From: Gottfriedia acidiceleris | Lineage (GTDB): Bacteria; Bacillota; Bacilli; Bacillales; Bacillaceae_G | Direction: 5' to 3' | NCBI RefSeq assembly: GCF_002128425.1 | Contig: NZ_NESS01000003.1 | Span: forward strand, 310,001-374,000 | DNA: 64,000 nt | Shown here: one piece after another, positions 1-8,968 of the stretch | Layout: each line of letters starts with the position of its first letter | How positions within the stretch are numbered: position 1 is the stretch's first letter | Program-made: the position numbers and the translations under genes | Notes under the pieces: model-generated | Database searches by the model: none | What the model saw: only the letters and a program-made list of their open reading frames with translations | What the model was told of the DNA's origin: nothing

Positions 1-1
1 T

Positions 2-115
2 AATAAGGGTTATAAAATAGTCGTTCACCAGCAGGCTGTTGCAAGCTTTAATGCAGCTGGGCATGAATGGGCATTAAGTCATTTTAAAAATACTTTAGGG
101 GCGGAAATAAGATGA
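2..115 (+). CDS. pncA: C-terminal end of a probable nicotinamidase (isochorismatase-like cysteine hydrolase), partial
   Basis: An open frame enters from the left edge and ends at TGA 113-115. Its last 37 residues contain VASFNAAGHEWALSHFKNTLGA, here cut short to VASFNAAGHEWALSHF, which resembles the C-terminus of Bacillus nicotinamidases of the isochorismatase fold. The enzyme turns nicotinamide into nicotinate. The stop overlaps the pncB start (ATGA), so the two are translationally coupled, and the following genes carry out the next steps of the same pathway, which supports the call. Only the tail is visible; the catalytic Cys, Asp and Lys lie outside the window. Another cysteine hydrolase of the family remains possible. 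Confidence 0.6.
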   Translation, partial: NKGYKIVVHQQAVASFNAAGHEWALSHFKNTLGAEIR

Positions 116-1581
116 ATTACAACTTTCAAGATGATAGCCTTGCACTTCATACAGACCTTTATCAAATTAATATGGCGGAAACTTACTGGGGAGACAATAT
201 CCACAATAAAAATGCTGTTTTTGAACTTTATTTTCGTAAACTCCCATTTGGAAATGGATATGCAATCTTTGCAGGTTTAGAAAAAATAATTAGTTATCTG
301 CAGAACTTTAAATTTAGCAGTTCAGATCTTGACTATTTAAAAGAAGAACTAGGATATAAAGATGAATTTATTCAATTTTTATCAGGTGTAAAATTCACAG
401 GATCAATTAGAGCAATTCAAGAAGGCGAATTAGTATTTGGGAATGAGCCAATTTTAAGGATTGAGGCCCCACTATTAGAGGCGCAATTAATTGAAACAGC
501 CCTTTTAAACATCGTAAATTATCAAACATTAATTGCTACTAAAGCTTCACGAATTAAACATATCGTTGGTAATGATACGCTAATGGAATTTGGAACAAGA
601 CGCGCTCAAGAATTTGATGCTGCAATTTGGGGAGCAAGAGCTGCTTATATTGGTGGATTTCATGCGACTAGTAATGTTCGTGCTGGTAAATTATTTAACA
701 TTCCTGTTTCAGGTACACATGCTCATGCGCTAGTGCAAGCATATCGAGATGAATACATAGCTTTCAAAAAATATGCAGATCGTCATTACAACTGTACATT
801 CCTGGTTGATACATACGATACACTAAAAAGTGGAGTACCTAATGCGATTAAAGTCGCAAAAGAACTAGGTGATAAAATTAACTTTGCAGCAATCCGACTA
901 GATAGTGGTGACTTAGCCTATTTATCGAAAGAAGCTAGAAAAATGCTCGATGAAGCTGGTTTCGTAAATACAAAAATAGTTGCTTCGAATGATTTAGATG
1001 AATACACAATTTTAAATTTAAAATCACAAGGAGCCAAAATTGATTCTTGGGGAATCGGAACAAAGCTGATTACAGCATATGATCAACCGGCTCTTGGAGC
1101 TGTTTATAAATTAGTAAGTATTGAAGATGAAAATGGGAAAATGATTGATACAATCAAAATTTCTCAAAACCCTGAAAAAGTAACAACTCCTGGACTAAAG
1201 AAATTGTATCGAATTATTAATACAGTTAACCATCATGCTGAGGCTGATTATATTGCTCTTGAAGATGAAGAGCCGGGGTCTGAGGAAAAAATAAAGTTAT
1301 TCCATCCGATTCATCCATATATCAGTAAGTTTGTAACTAATTTTGAAGCTAGAGAACTTCATCACCAAATCTTTACTAAAGGTGAATTAGTCTACAAAGT
1401 GCCTGCGATAAAAGACATTCAGGATTTTGCTGAAAAGAATTTGAGTGTGCTTTGGGAAGAATACAAACGTGCATTAAACCCTGAAGAATATCCTGTAGAC
1501 TTAAGTCAAAAATGTTGGGATAACAAAATGGAAAAAATAGCAGAAGCTAGAAAGAAAACAGAGGAAATGAAAAATGGCTAA
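112..1581 (+). CDS. pncB: nicotinate phosphoribosyltransferase
   Basis: This cytosolic enzyme converts nicotinate, PRPP and ATP to nicotinate mononucleotide, the committed step of Preiss-Handler NAD salvage. The 489-residue length is normal for the Gram-positive family. Diagnostic blocks are EFGTRRAQ near residue 159, GTHAH at 201-205, the later RLDSGDL and ASNDLDE phosphate-binding segments, and WGIGTKL. The ATG overlaps the upstream pncA-like stop by 4 nt, and the end overlaps the next gene by 8 nt, so the salvage genes form a tightly coupled operon. No promoter is visible because the operon starts outside the window. Confidence 0.95.
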   Translation: MNYNFQDDSLALHTDLYQINMAETYWGDNIHNKNAVFELYFRKLPFGNGYAIFAGLEKIISYLQNFKFSSSDLDYLKEELGYKDEFIQFLSGVKFTGSIRAIQEGELVFGNEPILRIEAPLLEAQLIETALLNIVNYQTLIATKASRIKHIVGNDTLMEFGTRRAQEFDAAIWGARAAYIGGFHATSNVRAGKLFNIPVSGTHAHALVQAYRDEYIAFKKYADRHYNCTFLVDTYDTLKSGVPNAIKVAKELGDKINFAAIRLDSGDLAYLSKEARKMLDEAGFVNTKIVASNDLDEYTILNLKSQGAKIDSWGIGTKLITAYDQPALGAVYKLVSIEDENGKMIDTIKISQNPEKVTTPGLKKLYRIINTVNHHAEADYIALEDEEPGSEEKIKLFHPIHPYISKFVTNFEARELHHQIFTKGELVYKVPAIKDIQDFAEKNLSVLWEEYKRALNPEEYPVDLSQKCWDNKMEKIAEARKKTEEMKNG

Positions 1582-2203
1582 AATTGGGATTTATGGCAGT
1601 TCGTTTGATCCAATTACAAATGTTCATTTATGGACTGCGAGTACGATTGCTCATCGTTGTCAATTAGACAAAGTTATCTTTTTACCATGCTCTTCAAAAA
1701 GAAGAGATAAACAATTACATAATACTGATGAACATCGTTGGAATATGTTAAAATTGGCAATTCAAAACAACTCAAAGTTTATTGCAGACGATTATGAAAT
1801 GAGTAAAGAGGCATGGGAAGTATTCACTTACTATACAATGAACCATTTTAAAGCGAAGTATAGTGAAGATGAAGTTTATTTCATAATGGGTGCTGATCTC
1901 CTAGAAGATATTGCAGAAGGAAAATGGAAATACGGGGATCAATTAGTTTCCGAAAATAAATTCATTGTAATGGCCCGTGATGGAATTGATATGCTAAAGA
2001 CCATCTCACGTTCTCCCTTATTAAGAAATAATGATAATGGTTCAAGATTTCATCTAATTGATAAAGGATTAGCGATGGAAATTAGTTCAACATATATCCG
2101 AGAAGAGTTTGCTAAAGGCGGCGAGCCAAGATATTTATTGCCTGAGGATTGCTACGCTTATATTAAAAAATACAATCTGTATCAAAAGGAGAATGAAGAT
2201 TGA
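1574..2203 (+). CDS. nadD: nicotinate-nucleotide adenylyltransferase (NadD-like nucleotidyltransferase)
   Basis: A 209-residue nucleotidyltransferase of the HIGH superfamily, predicted to join NaMN and ATP into nicotinate adenine dinucleotide. The N-terminal motif [12 protein letters not shown] (8-19) aligns with the GGTFDPxHxGH signature, and ISSTYIR (170-176) with the C-terminal ISSTxIR phosphate loop. The usual glycine of (H/T)xGH is Val here, so the motif reads TNVH. Position between pncB and nadE fits the NaMN step. Bacillaceae normally also carry a nadD next to yqeK, so this is probably a second, salvage-dedicated copy; that is inference. It overlaps pncB by 8 nt and nadE by 4 nt. Confidence 0.82.
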   Translation: MAKIGIYGSSFDPITNVHLWTASTIAHRCQLDKVIFLPCSSKRRDKQLHNTDEHRWNMLKLAIQNNSKFIADDYEMSKEAWEVFTYYTMNHFKAKYSEDEVYFIMGADLLEDIAEGKWKYGDQLVSENKFIVMARDGIDMLKTISRSPLLRNNDNGSRFHLIDKGLAMEISSTYIREEFAKGGEPRYLLPEDCYAYIKKYNLYQKENED

Positions 2204-3021
2204 ACAATTTACAAAAAGAAATCGTCGAAGAAATGAAAGTAAAACCAGTTATCGATCCTAAAGAAGAAATAAGAATCAGTATTGATTTCCTAAAAAGCTA
2301 TCTTAAAAAACATCCTTTTTTAAATGGTTTTGTATTAGGTATTTCAGGTGGTCAAGATTCTACGTTAACTGGTAAACTTGCACAAATGGCAATAGATGAA
2401 TTAAATAGTGAGCAATCAGAAAAAAATTATCTATTTATCGCAATTCGATTACCATATGGCGTTCAAATGGACGAAGAAGACTGCCAAGAAGCCTTAAAGT
2501 TTATCCAACCAACAAAGACCTACACAGTGAATATTAAAGCAGCTGTAGATGCTAGTGTTAAAACATTAAAAGATATTGGCATTGACCTTACTGATTTTGC
2601 AAAAGGTAATGAAAAAGCTCGTGAAAGAATGAAAGCTCAATATAGTATCGCTGCTATGAATGGTTGTGTTGTCTTAGGTACTGATCATTCAGCTGAAGCT
2701 ATTACTGGTTTTTACACTAAATATGGTGATGGTGGTTCAGACCTTTGTCCGATTTTCCGTTTAAATAAACGTCAAGGAAAGATGTTGCTAAAAGAATTAA
2801 ATTGCCCACCTAAACTATATAAAAAAGTTCCGACAGCTGACCTTGAAGAAGATCGCCCACAATTAGCAGATGAAGTCGCTCTTGGTGTTACATACGATGA
2901 CATTGATGACTACTTAGAAGGTAAAGAAATTAATAGTGACTCTCAAGCTAAAATCGAATCATGGTTTAATAAATCTAGACATAAGAGACAGATGCCTTAC
3001 ACTGTATTTGATAAATTTTAA
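2200..3021 (+). CDS. nadE: ammonia-dependent NAD synthetase
   Basis: A 273-residue NAD synthetase that amidates nicotinate adenine dinucleotide to NAD with ATP and ammonia. The PP-loop SGGQDS (49-54) binds [36 protein letters not shown] and the following cysteine-containing [12 protein letters not shown] segment are typical of the NH3-dependent form, and no glutaminase domain is present. The start is a TTG at 2200, preceded by AAAGGAGAA and overlapping the nadD stop by 4 nt. It is the last gene of the operon, followed directly by a strong terminator. Confidence 0.95.
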   Translation: MNNLQKEIVEEMKVKPVIDPKEEIRISIDFLKSYLKKHPFLNGFVLGISGGQDSTLTGKLAQMAIDELNSEQSEKNYLFIAIRLPYGVQMDEEDCQEALKFIQPTKTYTVNIKAAVDASVKTLKDIGIDLTDFAKGNEKARERMKAQYSIAAMNGCVVLGTDHSAEAITGFYTKYGDGGSDLCPIFRLNKRQGKMLLKELNCPPKLYKKVPTADLEEDRPQLADEVALGVTYDDIDDYLEGKEINSDSQAKIESWFNKSRHKRQMPYTVFDKF

Positions 3022-3039
3022 GACACTTGTCAACAGTCT

Positions 3040-3068
3040 GAAAGCTACCTATTTTGGTAGCTTTTTTA
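3040..3068 (+). terminator. Rho-independent terminator of the NAD salvage operon
   Basis: Stem AAAGCTACC / GGTAGCTTT with a short loop, followed by a T run, 20 nt after the nadE stop. Confidence 0.9.
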
Positions 3069-3149
3069 CTTTTATATTTAATAAATGGATATGAAAGTTA
3101 AAATTGGACATGGTAATAATACAGTCATTAAGAAAGGAATGTTCATATT

Positions 3150-3290
3150 ATGTGGATTTTATTTTTTATTCTTTTAATCTTATGGGTATTAGGTTATTTT
3201 ACTTTCCATATTGCAGGTGGACTAATTCATATACTATTAATTATCGCAATTATCGTATTTATCGTTAACCTATTTAGACGTAAAAAGTAG
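3150..3290 (+). CDS. lmo0937-type small membrane protein
   Basis: A 46-residue protein starting at ATG 3150 behind AAGAAAGGAATG. It begins MWILFFILLILWVLGYF, continues with a second hydrophobic stretch (about residues 25-41) and ends in a basic tail RRKK, giving two predicted membrane segments. The pattern, with HIAGGLIHILL in the middle, matches the lmo0937 family of tiny Gram-positive membrane proteins, whose members are often stress-related but have no defined role. It has its own terminator and is probably monocistronic. Confidence 0.75.
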   Translation: MWILFFILLILWVLGYFTFHIAGGLIHILLIIAIIVFIVNLFRRKK

Positions 3291-3318
3291 CAAATTTTTA
3301 GTGACTTTTTCTACAAAC

Positions 3319-3353
3319 TAAAAGAGCTTGTTTTTTCAAGCTCTTTTTCTTTT
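3319..3353 (+). terminator. terminator after the small membrane protein
   Basis: Stem AAAGAGCTTG / CAAGCTCTTT with a T6 loop and a trailing T-rich stretch. Confidence 0.88.
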
Positions 3354-3451
3354 GCCTATTCAATTTCTAAATCCTTTCTTTAAACTCTTCTATATTCCTC
3401 TATTTTTGAATAAACTTCTATGAATGTCATAAATAATAGAGGAGCGAAATT

Positions 3452-4960
3452 ATGACAGTGAGTATGGAGCCTCCTATATCAATGGAACAAATGCTTCAAA
3501 CAATTCGAACAGGACTACCAAAAACACTTGAACCTAAACATATAATCATTGTTGGTGCTGGTATATCTGGTTTAGTAGCTGCTTCACTTTTAAAAGGAGC
3601 AGGACATGAAGTAACGATTCTCGAAGGAAATAATCGTATTGGTGGTCGTATTTTTACTAATCGTAATTTTTATGCAGGACAGTATATGGAAAATGGTGCT
3701 ATGAGAATACCATCTATTCACTTACTTGTATTAGAATATATTAAGAAATTTAACCTACCTTTAGAAGAATTTATTAATAGCACTCCAGAAGATATTATAT
3801 TCGTAAACGATGTAAGAACCCTTCAGAAGATTTATGAAGAAAATCCCGACATTCTTAACTTTCCTACTTCACCATCTGAAAAAGGTAAAACAGCTGAATA
3901 TTTGGCTCAATACGCCATGCAACCTGTAACTGACTTCATAAAAAAGAATCCAAAAAAGAATTGGGAAATCGTTATTAAATTACTTGATCGTTATTCGATG
4001 GAATATTATTTGAAATATAATCCATATGGTAGAACATTATCGGTTGGAGCAATTGATATGATCAAGGTTATGCTTGGGATGGAAGGCTTTCCTGAGCTTT
4101 CATTCACTGCCTTACTTCGAGAAGTAATGATTCTATTTACTCCTGGACTAAAGTTTTATGAAATTAAAGGTGGAAATGATCACTTACCGTATTCATTCCT
4201 ACCTGAATTACATGAAAATATTTTTTATCATCAAAAAATGAGAAAAATTGAACAACACGACTCTTCTGTAACTATTCATACAGAGGATACACAAACCTCG
4301 CAGGCATATACGGTCACTGGAGACTTAGCCATCATTACCATACCTTTTTCATTACTAAACTTCGTTGAAATCATTCCACGCAATTTATTTTCTTATAACA
4401 AATATAAAGCGATCCGACAATTACATTATGTTCCTTCGACTAAAATTGGATTACAATTTAAAACGAGATTTTGGGAGAAAGCAGGTTTTATTGGAGGAAA
4501 AATGATTTCTGATTTACCTGTTCGTTATTCCTATTTCCCGAGCCAATCCGTTGGCTCAGAAGGTCCAGGTGTCATATTAGCAAGCTATACATGGGAAGAT
4601 AACGCATCAATTTGGGATAGCTTAACTGAAAAAGAAAAAATAGAAAATGCGCTAGAAAATTTAGCCAAAATTTACGGAAAAGAAATATATAGTGAGTTTA
4701 TTACTGGTAATTCATTTAGTTGGTCAGAAAATCCTTTTTCAGGTGGAGCTTTTGCTATTTACAAACCTGACCAGCAAACAGAGATTGCCCCATTTATTTC
4801 CACTCCAGAAGGACTGATCCATTTTGCAGGTGATCACACTTCTACAGCTCCAGGTTGGATTCAAGGTGCAATCGAATCAGGAATAAGGGTGGCATATGAG
4901 GTTAACGATTTACCTAAATCAATGGCAAATGTGAATATTGAAACTCACGATCAAGGGTAA
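3452..4960 (+). CDS. flavin monoamine oxidase / L-amino acid oxidase-like protein (copy 1)
   Basis: A 502-residue FAD-dependent amine oxidase. The N-terminal dinucleotide site is VGAGISGL (34-41) followed by ILEGNNRIGGRI (56-66), and the C-terminal FAD block contains HFAGDHTS and GWIQGAIESGIRVA, the signature shared with L-amino acid and monoamine oxidases. It would oxidise an amine or amino acid to the imine with release of H2O2. There is no signal peptide. The start ATG at 3452 has GAGGAG upstream. A clearly homologous second copy lies at 35899-37341. The substrate cannot be read from the sequence. Confidence 0.87.
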   Translation: MTVSMEPPISMEQMLQTIRTGLPKTLEPKHIIIVGAGISGLVAASLLKGAGHEVTILEGNNRIGGRIFTNRNFYAGQYMENGAMRIPSIHLLVLEYIKKFNLPLEEFINSTPEDIIFVNDVRTLQKIYEENPDILNFPTSPSEKGKTAEYLAQYAMQPVTDFIKKNPKKNWEIVIKLLDRYSMEYYLKYNPYGRTLSVGAIDMIKVMLGMEGFPELSFTALLREVMILFTPGLKFYEIKGGNDHLPYSFLPELHENIFYHQKMRKIEQHDSSVTIHTEDTQTSQAYTVTGDLAIITIPFSLLNFVEIIPRNLFSYNKYKAIRQLHYVPSTKIGLQFKTRFWEKAGFIGGKMISDLPVRYSYFPSQSVGSEGPGVILASYTWEDNASIWDSLTEKEKIENALENLAKIYGKEIYSEFITGNSFSWSENPFSGGAFAIYKPDQQTEIAPFISTPEGLIHFAGDHTSTAPGWIQGAIESGIRVAYEVNDLPKSMANVNIETHDQG

Positions 4961-4981
4961 ACAGTTCAAGAAAAACATAAA

Positions 4982-5010
4982 CCCCACAAGGAACCTTACA
5001 CCTTGTGGGG
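4982..5010. terminator. hairpin between convergent genes
   Basis: Ten-bp perfect stem CCCCACAAGG / CCTTGTGGGG. The T-rich flank (TTTATGTTTTT) is on the minus strand, so it mainly terminates the minus-strand gene at 5024-5437, but it also sits just after the amine oxidase stop. Confidence 0.75.
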
Positions 5011-5023
5011 CTACATCATGATT

Positions 5024-5437
5024 TTATCCAATTTTTAAATAACCTACAGAAGGAACAAAAGAGTATCCTTGATTTATAACCATATCTGTTATTTCTGTCG
5101 TTTCAGTATCTCTTACTTGATGAAACAATTTATATTTTATTGATTTTACTTTCCTTCCTCTTAAGACATTATTTAAATAAATTAATTCAATTTCTAAAAA
5201 AGGTATTCTGTACTTTAAATTATTCGTAATTCTATTTGTGATTAGTTCATTAAACTCAATATCAGCATTATTAACTGCATTATTTTTCAGTACATCTACT
5301 AGTTTATTCTGTTTTTCAGTAAACTCACTAATAATATATTCGATTTCCACTTTTGATAGGGAACGAGTTTCTTTTAATGGCAATGTAACTTGATTTGTTT
5401 TTTCTTTACTAAATAGTCGTTTAAAAAATTTAATCAT
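5024..5437 (-). CDS. hypothetical protein, 137 aa
   Basis: Not recognised. The start has a good ribosome site (GAAGAGGACGG). The first 20 residues are basic (MIKFFKRLFSKEK) without a membrane span. A helical, probably coiled-coil stretch covers about residues 27-60, and the C-terminal half is mixed beta/helix with the end SVGYLKIG. No cysteines or catalytic motifs stand out. It is a single-gene unit with a terminator at 4982-5010. It looks like a real cytosolic protein, but no function can be assigned. Confidence 0.6.
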   Translation of the reverse strand: MIKFFKRLFSKEKTNQVTLPLKETRSLSKVEIEYIISEFTEKQNKLVDVLKNNAVNNADIEFNELITNRITNNLKYRIPFLEIELIYLNNVLRGRKVKSIKYKLFHQVRDTETTEITDMVINQGYSFVPSVGYLKIG

Positions 5438-5642
5438 AGTCCCGTCCTCTTCAATTTTTCTTATTTATATTTTGTCATTATTAAACAAGATTGTAATAAT
5501 AATTTTTTAGGCACTAATACTATTCGATTATTAAACCGAAATTCCTTTGTAGAGTTGCTTCTCTTTTAAAATATTTAGAGATTAACTTCATAATTCCAAA
5601 AGTCAGGAGTTCAATTAGAAAATAAAGACCTAATGATTAATA

Positions 5643-5669
5643 AAAAACACCTAGTATTAGGTGTTTTTA
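5643..5669. terminator. terminator after the nuclease/Excalibur frame
   Basis: Stem AAAAACACCTA / TAGGTGTTTTT with T runs on both sides. It overlaps the stop of the downstream Excalibur fragment, which suggests that fragment is still part of the nuclease transcript. Confidence 0.85.
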
Positions 5670-5786
5670 TTCCCTTTCACATGCATAATTATCATGATCA
5701 CGATCCATTTGTTCTTGATATACTTTATTCCCTTTAGATACTCCATTTGGATAAACTTTTCTTAAGTCAGTGCAATTTTTAAAATA
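5667..5786 (-). pseudogene. Excalibur calcium-binding domain severed from the upstream nuclease by an in-frame TAG
   Basis: Directly after the nuclease TAG (5787-5789) the same frame stays open for 39 codons to TAA at 5667-5669. It encodes NCTDLRKVYPNGVSKG and ends DRDHDNYACERE. That is a complete Excalibur domain: two cysteines around a DxDxDxxxCE loop resembling an EF-hand. Thermonuclease-Excalibur fusions are common in Bacillus, so the ancestral protein was probably 213 residues. No independent start with a ribosome site is visible. A single nonsense change, rare readthrough, or a sequencing error would each explain the arrangement. Confidence 0.8.
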
Positions 5787-6308
5787 CTATTTCTTACTGT
5801 TAGACGAATTTTTTGTTGTTGTTTGATTCGCTTTATTTTTGCTCCATAAACCAACACCCTGCTGCCTGGCAGTTGCTTGTAAACTTCTTAGCTCTGATTC
5901 ATAGGAATAATTACCATAATCATAAAATTTTTCAACATAGCCTTTTTTTATGATTTCTTTTTGAATTAGACTACCATCAATCCAAACCCATGCCAGTGTT
6001 CGATTATATTTATCCTTTTTAGGTCCATCATACTCAAGCTGAATTGTTTTTGCATTTTTTAATAGATTACATGTATATGCTGAAGCTTCTTTTCCATATG
6101 GCTCAATCGTTCTTGTACTTTCTGGCGTATCAATATATAAGAATCTCGTTGTTCCAACTTCTGTAAATTTGGCAGTATCGCCATCAATACATTTTATAAG
6201 CTCAACTGTAATTTTTGAATCAGATTCAGTATTAACTGATGCTGTTGGCTGTGAACACCCACTAAGTCCAATCATAGCCATTACAATTAATAAAATAAGT
6301 CCTTTCAT
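5787..6308 (-). CDS. thermonuclease-family lipoprotein, C-terminally shortened
   Basis: A 173-residue staphylococcal-nuclease-fold protein exported as a lipoprotein. The signal is MKGLILLIVMAMIGLSGC with Cys18 as the lipidation site. The SNase body follows: KCIDGDTAKF, FLYIDTPES, PYGKEAS and KYNRTLAWVWIDG carry the usual metal- and phosphate-binding Asp, Arg and Glu positions. The linker after about residue 158 is Thr/Asn/Ser rich and ends at TAG, beyond which an Excalibur domain continues in frame (5667-5786). The catalytic domain is complete, so the enzyme may still cut nucleic acids outside the membrane. The start has GGGGG upstream. Confidence 0.85.
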   Translation of the reverse strand: MKGLILLIVMAMIGLSGCSQPTASVNTESDSKITVELIKCIDGDTAKFTEVGTTRFLYIDTPESTRTIEPYGKEASAYTCNLLKNAKTIQLEYDGPKKDKYNRTLAWVWIDGSLIQKEIIKKGYVEKFYDYGNYSYESELRSLQATARQQGVGLWSKNKANQTTTKNSSNSKK

Positions 6309-6423
6309 GTTGATCCCCCAATTATTCTTGTTACTTCACATTATTTTAACAATAAAAACCAATTATGTATCGAAAAATAGAGGGATTTTTCATTTTTAGT
6401 GGACTTTGCTTTGTATTACTTAT

Positions 6424-7356
6424 CTAGGAATATAATGATCTCCATAAATAAAACGTTACATAAGCTTCCCAGCCCTTCCATTTTGTAGCCATTTTTTTAA
6501 TTTCTTCAATTGAAGGTTTTTTCGCTAATGATAGTTGATTTTTTAATGCATTATGTATTCCTACATCGGCAATTGGAAACGCAGATTTTTCATGTAAACA
6601 TTTCATTAAAACGTAATCAGCAGTCCAGTTTCCAACACCTCGAATTTCTAATAGCTTAGTTAACTTTTTCTCGTATGAATCTAAACGATTTAAAGATTCT
6701 TTTGAAATGAATCCTTCTGTCATTAATTTTGCGATCCCAATCACGTATTCAGCTTTTCGTGTCGTAAATTTCAGACTAGTTAAATCGGAAACTTCAAGTT
6801 TAGAGATTACATCCGGAGTTGGAAATAACCAAAAAATTTCATCCTTCCATCTAAAGCTTTCTCCATATTTTTCAACAAAACTTCTTTTTAAAGAAAATGC
6901 AAATGTTAAATTGATTTGTTGGCCCATAATTGCCCATGTAAATGCTTCAAATAAATCCGGAATTCCAATTACGCGAAGTCCAAAATGCTGTTCAATTAAC
7001 AACTGTAGCATTTGATTATCATTACTTAATTGATAGAACTTGGTTAGGTCTCTGTTTAAATCAAATAAATCCCAAATAAATGCTGCTGCATCTACTTTTA
7101 TTTCATCATTCGGATTTTGGTCAGGAAATTCGATTAATAATTGGTTATGATTACTACTTACTTTTAGTAAGATTAGTTTATTTTCTATTTTAATAAGCTT
7201 AAAAAAATACTCCCCTTTAACTTGATGGAGTACTTCATTCTTCGACTGTGCTAAAAATACTAAACATTCTTTAAAACTAAAATCTTTTGGTGTTAAGATG
7301 GATATTGAATTCTTATTTTTATCTATTACATGTGATTCAGTGAATTCTTTATTCAT
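6424..7356 (-). CDS. alkA: DNA-3-methyladenine glycosylase II (AlkA-type)
   Basis: A 310-residue HhH-GPD base-excision glycosylase that removes alkylated purines. The helix-hairpin-helix is LLEIRGVGNWTADYVLMK, and PIADVGIHNAL supplies the catalytic Asp (about residue 264), as in AlkA and B. subtilis YfjP. The N-terminal third matches the AlkA beta domain in position. I place the start at the ATG at 7356, behind GAGAGGTGAT, rather than the GTG at 7365 that overlaps that ribosome site. It appears to be a single-gene unit; no Ada-type regulator is nearby. Confidence 0.88.
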   Translation of the reverse strand: MNKEFTESHVIDKNKNSISILTPKDFSFKECLVFLAQSKNEVLHQVKGEYFFKLIKIENKLILLKVSSNHNQLLIEFPDQNPNDEIKVDAAAFIWDLFDLNRDLTKFYQLSNDNQMLQLLIEQHFGLRVIGIPDLFEAFTWAIMGQQINLTFAFSLKRSFVEKYGESFRWKDEIFWLFPTPDVISKLEVSDLTSLKFTTRKAEYVIGIAKLMTEGFISKESLNRLDSYEKKLTKLLEIRGVGNWTADYVLMKCLHEKSAFPIADVGIHNALKNQLSLAKKPSIEEIKKMATKWKGWEAYVTFYLWRSLYS

Positions 7357-7489
7357 ATTAATCACCTCTCCCTGCTAATTAGTTATTCATAAAGTACATA
7401 CTATCAATTTTTATTACATCTATGTTCCCTAAAAACTTGAATCAAAATATATTTAATAATTTTTCTACAATCTCACTCCAATACCCTTT

Positions 7490-8464
7490 TTATAAGTTAA
7501 CAGTTTCCTTATCCTGCTGTACAGACTTTCCCCTCTGCGATAGATAGCTATGTAAGATCATGCCGATCATAATAATAATCATACCAATCCAAGAAATAAT
7601 TGATGGAGATGCTGATGATAAGATGATCATTTCACCAATTACTGTGAATAATACTTCCATGGATTGGGTTGCTTCTACAGCTCCTAATTTTTGCATATTT
7701 CCCCTTACTAAATCAGTAGCTTGAAAAAATAATACAGTAGCAATCACGCCTGATGAGATCGCTACAATTAATGATTGTGAAATTTGGTTTTGACTTGGTA
7801 GTCCTTCAGTATATAAACCATAGATTGATAGGATGATCCAAAACGGTAAACTTGCTAATGTCATTCCTAAAACGCGTTGATATACATCCAGCTTTCCATC
7901 ACATATTTCCATCATTTTTCGATTGCCAAGTGGGTATGCAAATGAGGCAATAATAACTGGTAAAATCCCCGTTATAACTGTTGAAATAGCTATTTTTGTA
8001 GCTAGCTCAACCTGCATTAATAAAATACCAAATATGATTAGTAAAGACATTCCTAATCCTTTAAAAGGAATTTTTCCACGTACCTTTCGGGCTCCATTTG
8101 ATGTTTGAATTGAAATCAAGAAAAATGGTGCTAATAGTGACCCAGATAAAATTGTGATCTGCCACGAACTAGCTATGAGCCATCCTGGAGAGTAAACTGA
8201 TGAAAGACAAATTGGTGCATAAAACAAACCGAATCCAATTGTTGACCATAAAATCCAACTTTTTAATTTCCCTTTCATTTCTTTCAATAGTTCATATAAA
8301 TTTCTTCTAGAGATAACAATGATTAATAAAAAAGGTACCATAAAAAAGTATCTTAAGGATGCGCTCCAAATCCAACTTCCACCGGATAATTCCATTGAGC
8401 GATTTAAAATAAATGTGATTGAAAAGAAAAATGCTGCTAATACTCCTAATAATATCGGGCGCAT
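7490..8464 (-). CDS. EmrE-type multidrug resistance efflux transporter (DMT superfamily)
   Basis: A 324-residue integral membrane protein with about ten hydrophobic segments. The N-terminus MRPILLGVLAAFFFSITFIL with the following NRSMELSGGSWIWSASLRYF is typical of the putative EmrE branch of the drug/metabolite transporter superfamily in Bacillus. The last 15 residues are a charged cytoplasmic tail. The substrate is unknown; efflux of a small organic molecule is the family expectation. The start has AGGTGG upstream. It is transcribed alone. Confidence 0.8.
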   Translation of the reverse strand: MRPILLGVLAAFFFSITFILNRSMELSGGSWIWSASLRYFFMVPFLLIIVISRRNLYELLKEMKGKLKSWILWSTIGFGLFYAPICLSSVYSPGWLIASSWQITILSGSLLAPFFLISIQTSNGARKVRGKIPFKGLGMSLLIIFGILLMQVELATKIAISTVITGILPVIIASFAYPLGNRKMMEICDGKLDVYQRVLGMTLASLPFWIILSIYGLYTEGLPSQNQISQSLIVAISSGVIATVLFFQATDLVRGNMQKLGAVEATQSMEVLFTVIGEMIILSSASPSIISWIGMIIIMIGMILHSYLSQRGKSVQQDKETVNL

Positions 8465-8539
8465 ATTACCACCTCTATAATGATTTCAATTATCTTTTAC
8501 GATAAAATGATTTTTGGTTGGAACTTCCTTTAATTTTGT

Positions 8540-8953
8540 TCACAAAAATTCTGGGTATAATTCGATTTCTTCAAGATTCTCTAAACTTACCCATTTAAAA
8601 ATTAGTCGATTTCCTTCAATACCATAAAATGGTTCATTCATTGACCTAGTAGGCTTGTACTCAGATTCTATTTTATAGTAATGACCTACTTCGTGAATAT
8701 CATTTCCTTTATAAGTAAAGAAATTTTCTACTGTCCACATCATCTGATCAATCTCAACTTCTATTCCTAATTCTTAAGGTGAACTCCCTTCTTAAGCTTA
8801 TAATTGATTCTTCATTGAATTTTATTCTACCACTAGGTAAAGACCAAACTGTTTCACTTTCCAGTGATGAACTAGGACATGCCCATTTTCAATCCAAATA
8901 CCTGCTACCCTTAAATTAAAAACTTTGTTCTTTGATTTAAATACAACATCCAT
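8540..8953 (-). pseudogene. Nudix hydrolase broken by two frameshifts
   Basis: Three overlapping frames together rebuild one Nudix protein. Frame A starts at ATG 8953 and encodes MDVVFKSKNKVFNLRVAGIW and on to LVHHW. Frame B gives SETVWSLPSGRIKFNEES and SLRREF, the Nudix box up to REF. Frame C gives ELGIEVEIDQMMWTVENFF and continues to the stop (FKWVSLENLEEIELYPEFL). The first shift lies near 8842-8850. The second lies inside the Nudix box, where TTAA replaces an expected GAA codon, destroying the catalytic REUxEE run. An apparent 67-residue ORF at 8540-8743 is only its C-terminal piece. Confidence 0.82.
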
Positions 8954-8968
8954 TATTATTAAATGACC

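Noticed and set aside
8540-8743. A 67-aa ORF that looks like an intact small gene
   Set aside because: It is only the last third of a Nudix protein whose N-terminal parts lie in two other frames just upstream.
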